A stretch of DNA of 64,000 nt, from positions 1,674,001 through 1,738,000 of the forward strand of contig NZ_CP009129.1 of NCBI RefSeq assembly GCF_000785555.1, read 5' to 3'. The notes below the pieces were generated by a model. The model saw only the letters and a list, made by a program, of their open reading frames with translations. It made no database searches and was not told the origin of the DNA. Positions 59,156 through 64,000 of the stretch are shown here, piece by piece. Source of the DNA: Planococcus sp. PAMC 21323 (GTDB lineage: Bacteria; Bacillota; Bacilli; Bacillales_A; Planococcaceae). Made by a program: the position numbers and the translations under genes. How positions within the stretch are numbered: the stretch's first letter is position 1; every line of letters starts with the position of its first letter.

Positions 59156-60454
59156 CTACCAAATCGACTCAGCCCATTCCGGATGGTCAACAAACGGATT
59201 ACGGTTGCCTTGAATGTCTTCAATTTTCTCGTTGCGCTGTTGTTCCCAATTGCTTACAGGATCTTGTGCATGCCACTCCAGCAAAACGGAAATTTTGCCG
59301 TGATAAGGCGTTGAACCATTATTCACGATGTCATTCAGCTCCAAGTCTACCCCGTCACCTGATTCGTAACGAACGGCCATATAAAACAACATACGAGCAA
59401 CATCACCTTTTACTTCATTAGGTGGTTCCCACGACGTAGAAGTTCGCAAACACCCATCACAACCATTCACAGTAGAACCACCATAATTAAAGTCTAGGTT
59501 GCCGCGCAATCCATTTACTTGCACGTCTGTCGGACGTAAATGATGGATATCTGTCCCCGCTCCCATCGCTGTTCCAAAGTTACCGTGAGATTTTGCCCAT
59601 GTATGCTCACGGTTCCAGTCTCCCACATTGCCGCCATTCAACGATTTTGAACGCGATTCTCCGCTATACAATAAAAGAACATTATTTGAATTAGTTGGAT
59701 CTTCGTCTGTTATTTTTAATGCATCCCACACTTGCGAATAACTAAGTTGATTATGATTATCGATAATTTCATGGAGTTCCGCTTTTAACGCTTCGCCCTG
59801 TAAACCATTTGTTGTTTCGTAATAAGCGGAAGTGTCTGGAGTAGGAACAGGAGTTTCACCGTGCCCATCCATTGTGTGGCTCCCTAAATAATCAAACGTA
59901 TCAACCGGATAGGCAATCCATTCAGTCGATGGATTAAAGGCGTCATCTACTACGCTATCCCCAGCATAAACATTCGGATTCCGGACCAACGTAACGTCTT
60001 TCATATTTTCAATACGCGCACCTACTTGACCAATCGAATCAATTGGAACTCCACTTTTTTCAAGCACCAATGCATCATCGCCGTTAAAGTTGACTACACT
60101 GTTGTTTTGCAGATCTCCTTTGTTCTGAATCGCCACATCTGCGCCACTGTGATACATCACTACTGTGTCGCCGCTTGCAACAGTACCTGAAAGCTGCACT
60201 TCGCTCTGAGCCAACGTGCTACCATTAGTGTACAGCGCCACTGAATAAGGGCTTAATTCGATTGCTCCGCCAGTCCCGTTATAAATTTCGATTGCCTTAT
60301 TTAAGCTGCTGCCTTCGACATATTCCGAAATAAAAAGGTCGCTTGCTGGCGTTGCTGCTTGGACCGTTAGTTGTGAACTCGGCATCCATAAACCTGCAGC
60401 CAATCCTATTGCTAATAATGCCTTTGCTGTTTTGTTCCAAAATTTTTTGTTCAT
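59156..60454 (-). CDS. Secreted nuclease: lamin-tail domain plus endonuclease I
   Basis: A 432-residue exported protein. A signal peptide (1-33, TVQA-ATP) is followed by a lamin-tail domain (about 37-195: LFISEYVEGSSLNKAIEIYN, then GDDALVLEKSG). The C-terminal half is an endonuclease I/Bsn-type domain with DWNREHTWAKSHGNFGT and DIHHLRPTDVQVN, the His-metal site of this family. It likely degrades extracellular DNA or RNA for nutrients. GGAGGATAAC precedes the ATG. Confidence 0.92.
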   Translation of the reverse strand: MNKKFWNKTAKALLAIGLAAGLWMPSSQLTVQAATPASDLFISEYVEGSSLNKAIEIYNGTGGAIELSPYSVALYTNGSTLAQSEVQLSGTVASGDTVVMYHSGADVAIQNKGDLQNNSVVNFNGDDALVLEKSGVPIDSIGQVGARIENMKDVTLVRNPNVYAGDSVVDDAFNPSTEWIAYPVDTFDYLGSHTMDGHGETPVPTPDTSAYYETTNGLQGEALKAELHEIIDNHNQLSYSQVWDALKITDEDPTNSNNVLLLYSGESRSKSLNGGNVGDWNREHTWAKSHGNFGTAMGAGTDIHHLRPTDVQVNGLRGNLDFNYGGSTVNGCDGCLRTSTSWEPPNEVKGDVARMLFYMAVRYESGDGVDLELNDIVNNGSTPYHGKISVLLEWHAQDPVSNWEQQRNEKIEDIQGNRNPFVDHPEWAESIW

Positions 60455-60700
60455 CGTTTTGTTATCCTCCTTTTTATGTATACATTTCTATTGTTCCTTT
60501 TAGATTTCAAATCTTTAATTTAAAACATTTGTAAACAATTAAAATATTTTTACTTTAATTAACAATTATCTCTTCTTGTTAAACTTTACCGAACACACTC
60601 ATCAACGTCAATTCAATTTAGAGAAAATTACATAAACTTATTAGAACAGAAAAATTCTGCGGAAATTGTATTCAGTTCATATAAAGCTTTTTACATAATA

Positions 60701-60745
60701 AAAACCGGATTTAAGAAAACTTCTCTTAGATCCGGTTTATTGTAT
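60701..60745. terminator. Intrinsic terminator
   Basis: AAAACCGGATTTAAGA and CTTAGATCCGGTTT pair around AAACTT (one mismatch). It would terminate transcripts from the hexuronate cluster. Confidence 0.75.
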
Positions 60746-60757
60746 TTATTTAACTGC

Positions 60758-61080
60758 TTAAACTCCGGTAAACACCATAAACCTTCCATAAACCGCTATC
60801 ATTGCCCCTGCTACAAATGAGGAGTATGATTCGTCAGCCATATAGAACACTACGCCGAGTAAGTTTTGGGGGTCGACGAATTTATTCATCAGAGTCGTTT
60901 TTGAAATCTTTTGCGTGCGCGCTGTTGCTTTGTCATCTTTGTCCATTAATAAATCATTGTATGCTGGAATTTTGTAAATCGTGGACAGGCGCTAATCATC
61001 GATTGATAAATGAACTTTAGCGATTTACTTTTCAGCAGCTCTTTTCCAAAAACTTGGCAGGCGAGAAATGTGCCTGTCAG
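60758..61080 (-). pseudogene. Remnant of an SDR gene (fructuronate reductase/gluconate 5-dehydrogenase type)
   Basis: Right after uxaC, a frame reads LTGTFLACQVFGKELLKSK and then ISACPRFTKFQHTMIY to a stop, which matches the middle of an SDR (LTGTFLxxQVF, then a degraded SxxS and YS...K region). A further piece (60946 down) reads FVDPQNLLGVVFYMADESYS then SFVAGAMIAVYGRF, the SDR C-terminal end. The dinucleotide motif and YxxxK are missing. Its position suggests a former D-mannonate oxidoreductase gene. Confidence 0.75.
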
Positions 61081-62483
61081 TCTAGTTCAATTGCAAAGTA
61101 TTCTTTAGCATTGTTATAACAAATATCTTGTATCAGCTGACCAATAAACTCATAATCTGCAGGTAGTTCTCCTTCTTCAATCCATGAACCGACTAATTGG
61201 CAAAGTATTCTCCTAAAATAATCGTGTCGAGTATATGATAAGAAGCTCCGTGAATCTGTTAACATTCCAACAAATAAACTCAACAGTCCTGCATTTGCTA
61301 ATTCTTTCATCTGCCGAATCATACCTTCTTTTGTATCGTTAAACCACCAACCAGAGCCAAACTGAACTTTTCCTTTAATTCCGCCTGACTGAAAATTGCC
61401 AATTGTGCTCGCTACCATTTCAAAGTGGACTGGATTCAAAGGATATATAATCGTTCTTGGTAAGACCTGTTTTGCATCTAGGCTGTTTAAAAACTGATTA
61501 AGTGGACGAGCCAGTTCAAAATCATTGATCGAGTCAAAACCGGCATCGGGTCCGTTTTTTTCAAACATCCTGTCATTATTATTACGAAGCGGACCGACAT
61601 GCAATTGCATTACCCAATCATTCTTTGCATAAAGCTCGCCTAAAAATTGCATTGTAAATGTTTTGTATTTTTCTTCTTCAGACTTTGAAATTACTTCACC
61701 CTTCAACGCTTTCAAAAAAATGTTTGATGCTTCTTCCATCGTTGTTTCCGCATATGGCAAATATTCAAAGCCATGATCCGAAATTCGGCATCCGTTTTTG
61801 TGGAAAAAATCCACTCTGTTTTCCAGTGCTTTCAGAAAACTTTTGTACTCCTTGATTTCAAAGCCTACACAAACTTCCATTTTACGAACATAATCTAGGA
61901 AATCGGCTGCTGAAATTCCGAGTCCTTTGTCCGGACGAAAAGTCGGCAACACTTTTGTCTCAATCGTTTCATCTTCGGCGATTTGTATATGATATTCCAA
62001 GCTATCCGCCGGATCATCAGTTGTGCAGATGACTTTCACATTGCTGCTTTGAATAAGTTTACGTGCTGAAAAATTATCTGATTGAACAATCTGATTTAAC
62101 TTCTCCCAAAGTTCTTCCCAGTTTTCCTCTTTAATCGCATCATCATAACCAAAATACTTTTTCAGTTCTAAATGTGACCAGTGATATAATGGATTGCCCA
62201 TTGTATAGGGAACTGTTCGGATCCAGGCATGAAACTTCTCTTTATCCCCTGCATTCCCTGTAATCAACTTCTCGTCAATTCCGAATGCACGCATGGCTCT
62301 CCATTTGTAATGGTCACCTTTTAGCCAGACTTCAGTAATATTTTCAAAGCGATGATCTTCGGCAATCTGCTGAGGGCTTAAATGACAATGAAAATCATAT
62401 AATGGCATATCCTTGGCATGCTGATGATATAAAATTTTAGCACTTTCTGTATTGAGTAAAAAGTCTTCGGTTAGGAACTTCAT
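61077..62483 (-). CDS. uxaC: Glucuronate isomerase (uronate isomerase)
   Basis: A 468-residue UxaC, full length. MPLYDFHCHLSPQQIAED is the amidohydrolase-type metal motif (HxH); LHVGPLRNNNDRMF and FVGMLTDSRSFLSYTRHDYF are strongly conserved. It isomerises glucuronate to fructuronate and galacturonate to tagaturonate. GGAGGG precedes the ATG. The TRAP permease genes lie upstream and a degraded SDR gene downstream, so it is part of a hexuronate uptake and catabolism operon. Confidence 0.95.
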   Translation of the reverse strand: MKFLTEDFLLNTESAKILYHQHAKDMPLYDFHCHLSPQQIAEDHRFENITEVWLKGDHYKWRAMRAFGIDEKLITGNAGDKEKFHAWIRTVPYTMGNPLYHWSHLELKKYFGYDDAIKEENWEELWEKLNQIVQSDNFSARKLIQSSNVKVICTTDDPADSLEYHIQIAEDETIETKVLPTFRPDKGLGISAADFLDYVRKMEVCVGFEIKEYKSFLKALENRVDFFHKNGCRISDHGFEYLPYAETTMEEASNIFLKALKGEVISKSEEEKYKTFTMQFLGELYAKNDWVMQLHVGPLRNNNDRMFEKNGPDAGFDSINDFELARPLNQFLNSLDAKQVLPRTIIYPLNPVHFEMVASTIGNFQSGGIKGKVQFGSGWWFNDTKEGMIRQMKELANAGLLSLFVGMLTDSRSFLSYTRHDYFRRILCQLVGSWIEEGELPADYEFIGQLIQDICYNNAKEYFAIELD

Positions 62484-62512
62484 TGAAAACCCTCCATTTT
62501 TCTTCTCTTCCT

Positions 62513-63793
62513 TTATTCAATCAATAAATCAGGCAATAATAAGACTAGTCCTGGAATATAGGCTACAAGCAATAGCACAACAACCATAATGCCATAAAAT
62601 GGCAATAACGCTTTTGACGTTTTTTCGATAGAAATTCGTCCAATGGCGGAGCCGACAAATAGCACGGTTCCTACTGGCGGAGTAATCAGCCCGATAGCTA
62701 GACATAAGATAAGCAAAACACCGAAATGCACAGGATCCATACCGGCTGTGATTGCGACCGGCAATAAGATTGGAGTCGCGATTAAGATAAGCGGGGCCAT
62801 ATCCATGACTGTACCAAGTGCTAATAAAATAATCATAATAAATAAGATTGTAATAAAATTATTCGGCGAAATACTGATTAAAGCCTCAGCAACCATCACC
62901 GGTACTTTTAATAACGCTAGAAGCCAACCGAAGGAAGACGAAGCTGCAATCAAAAACATAACCATCGCAAGTGTCTTAAAGGTCCGCTGAAGTATGACGC
63001 CCATACGTATGATCGAAATATCTCGATAAACAAAAAAAGTAATGATAAATGCATAAAGCGTTCCGATTGCTGCAGATTCAGTTGCCGTAAAAATCCCACT
63101 TACAATTCCGCCGATAATAATGACAGCTGTCAGCAAGCCTAACAACCCTTCCCATACAATACGTGGGATGTCTTTATTCTGAACAACCTCACCTTTAGGA
63201 TGATTTTGTTTAATAGCCATTACATAAGCGAAGACCATAAGTGAAAATCCTAATAATAGTCCTGGTAAAAGCCCCCCCATAAAAAGAGCACCGACCGAAA
63301 CACCACCTGCTGCCGTCGAATAGATAATCATATTATGGCTCGGAGGAATTAAGACACCTTGAGCTGCACTCGAAACTGTTACTGCTGTAGCATATTCAGC
63401 TTTATATCCTTGTTTTTTCATCATCGGTATCATTACAGCTCCAACAGAAGATGTATCCGCTACTGCAGAACCTGAAATACCACCGAAAAACGTACTTGCT
63501 AAAATATTGACCAGTGCTAAACCGCCGCGAATACGACCAATAATAACATTCGACAAATTGATCAATCGACGAGAAATCCCGCCTTCATTCATAATTTCTC
63601 CTGCTAATATGAAAAATGGGATGGCCAATAGAGAGAAGGAATTTAACCCGCCGACCATACGCTGTAAAATCGCAGCCTGCTCAATTTCCATATATATACC
63701 TGTTAATAAAGACGATATAATGAGCGTCAACGCAATCGGAACTCTTAGAACGAGCATTACTAAAAAGCTCCCCATTAAAATTATTACTTCCAT
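62513..63793 (-). CDS. TRAP transporter large permease (DctM family)
   Basis: A 426-residue permease with about 12 membrane segments and the DctM motifs LAIPFFILAGEIMNEGGISRR and AVADTSSVGAVMIPMMKK. It imports an organic acid with a binding protein and a small permease using the sodium gradient; the neighbouring uxaC suggests a uronate. ATG 63793 has GAGGAGTGAAAAAGTA upstream; the start at 63811 overlaps the small permease gene and lacks an SD. Confidence 0.93.
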   Translation of the reverse strand: MEVIILMGSFLVMLVLRVPIALTLIISSLLTGIYMEIEQAAILQRMVGGLNSFSLLAIPFFILAGEIMNEGGISRRLINLSNVIIGRIRGGLALVNILASTFFGGISGSAVADTSSVGAVMIPMMKKQGYKAEYATAVTVSSAAQGVLIPPSHNMIIYSTAAGGVSVGALFMGGLLPGLLLGFSLMVFAYVMAIKQNHPKGEVVQNKDIPRIVWEGLLGLLTAVIIIGGIVSGIFTATESAAIGTLYAFIITFFVYRDISIIRMGVILQRTFKTLAMVMFLIAASSSFGWLLALLKVPVMVAEALISISPNNFITILFIMIILLALGTVMDMAPLILIATPILLPVAITAGMDPVHFGVLLILCLAIGLITPPVGTVLFVGSAIGRISIEKTSKALLPFYGIMVVVLLLVAYIPGLVLLLPDLLIE

Positions 63794-63800
63794 TACTTTT

Positions 63801-64000
63801 TCACTCCTCACTTACCTCGTCCATAGTTTGATGCAACCCTTTTTTAAACAATAGTTCCACTCCGTAAAAAGTGACGAAGAAACCTGAAACTGGTACTGCT
63901 GCATAAAGAAAGCTTGATGGAACTCCCAATCCAGATATGCCGGATCCGCCCATTAAAGTAGTAAAGAGCCATCCGTAATACATCATTAACAACCCAAATC
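63801..64000 (-). CDS. TRAP transporter small permease (DctQ family), partial
   Basis: Only the C-terminal 65 codons are in the window; the frame is open to the right edge. PSSFLYAAVPVSGFFVTFYG is a membrane segment typical of the DctQ C-terminal helix, and the tail ends DEVSEE. The stop lies 7 nt before the large-permease ATG, so the genes are coupled. Confidence 0.82.
   Translation of the reverse strand, partial: FGLLMMYYGWLFTTLMGGSGISGLGVPSSFLYAAVPVSGFFVTFYGVELLFKKGLHQTMDEVSEE

Overview
The window looks like chromosomal DNA from a low-GC Gram-positive bacterium, most like Planococcaceae (Planococcus/Planomicrobium). This is an inference from the gene set and style: strong AGGAGG ribosome binding sites, many bidirectional hairpin terminators, gshF, bioY with a BirA-type operator, a YhgE-type protein, an M4 protease and an Mn-type ABC transporter. 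No rRNA, tRNA, CRISPR array or prophage was recognised. 

Layout. 0.2-9.3 kb: housekeeping and hypothetical genes (SDR, cupin, AIM24-like, TetR plus MFS pump, GNAT, HIT, a NUDIX gene with an in-frame stop, an M1 peptidase). 9.5-12.2 kb: an Mn2+-type ABC importer behind a perfect palindrome. 12.3-14.1 kb: a CGNR regulator divergent from thioredoxin and peroxiredoxin across a 31-bp palindrome. 14.1-15.3 kb: a LacI-family regulator divergent from a 53-residue membrane peptide, with an operator between them. 15.4-17.6 kb: two extracytoplasmic proteins of unusual architecture, a cell-wall-type protein with two 184-residue four-His repeats and a lipoprotein with a circularly permuted cupredoxin domain. 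17.7-22.8 kb: a glutathione and formaldehyde module (gshF, S-formylglutathione hydrolase, glutathione-dependent formaldehyde dehydrogenase, HxlR regulator with two operator copies). 23-31 kb: Rrf2 plus YhgE, a lone betaine-binding protein, a glutaredoxin-like ORF and two Crp/Fnr proteins. 31-34.6 kb: purine salvage (deoD, guaD) and an amine oxidase. 34.9-42.2 kb: a signalling and polysaccharide-synthase locus (Hpt-REC-GGDEF-REC, HEAT protein, family 2 glycosyltransferase, single REC, hybrid kinase). 42.5-45.7 kb: a surface-glycan-type operon. 46-52.4 kb: a run of acetyl-, phospho- and nucleotidyltransferase genes mixed with two decayed genes and one in-frame fusion. 52.8-56.7 kb: M4 protease, bioY, CorA and a hexameric tyrosine-coordinated heme protein. 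57-58.4 kb: an intact IS256-family element with an 8-bp target duplication. 59-64 kb: a secreted nuclease and a hexuronate cluster (TRAP permease, uxaC, degraded SDR gene). 

The most unusual structure is an intergenic repeat family. Three loci each carry exactly six copies of a TTTGTTTGC-like core spaced exactly 21 bp apart (two helical turns) with variable 11-bp segments, all in one orientation and all ending in a TTTGCAA unit. A single terminal-type unit lies at 5381. No coding explanation holds for all three, and I know of no described element that matches.
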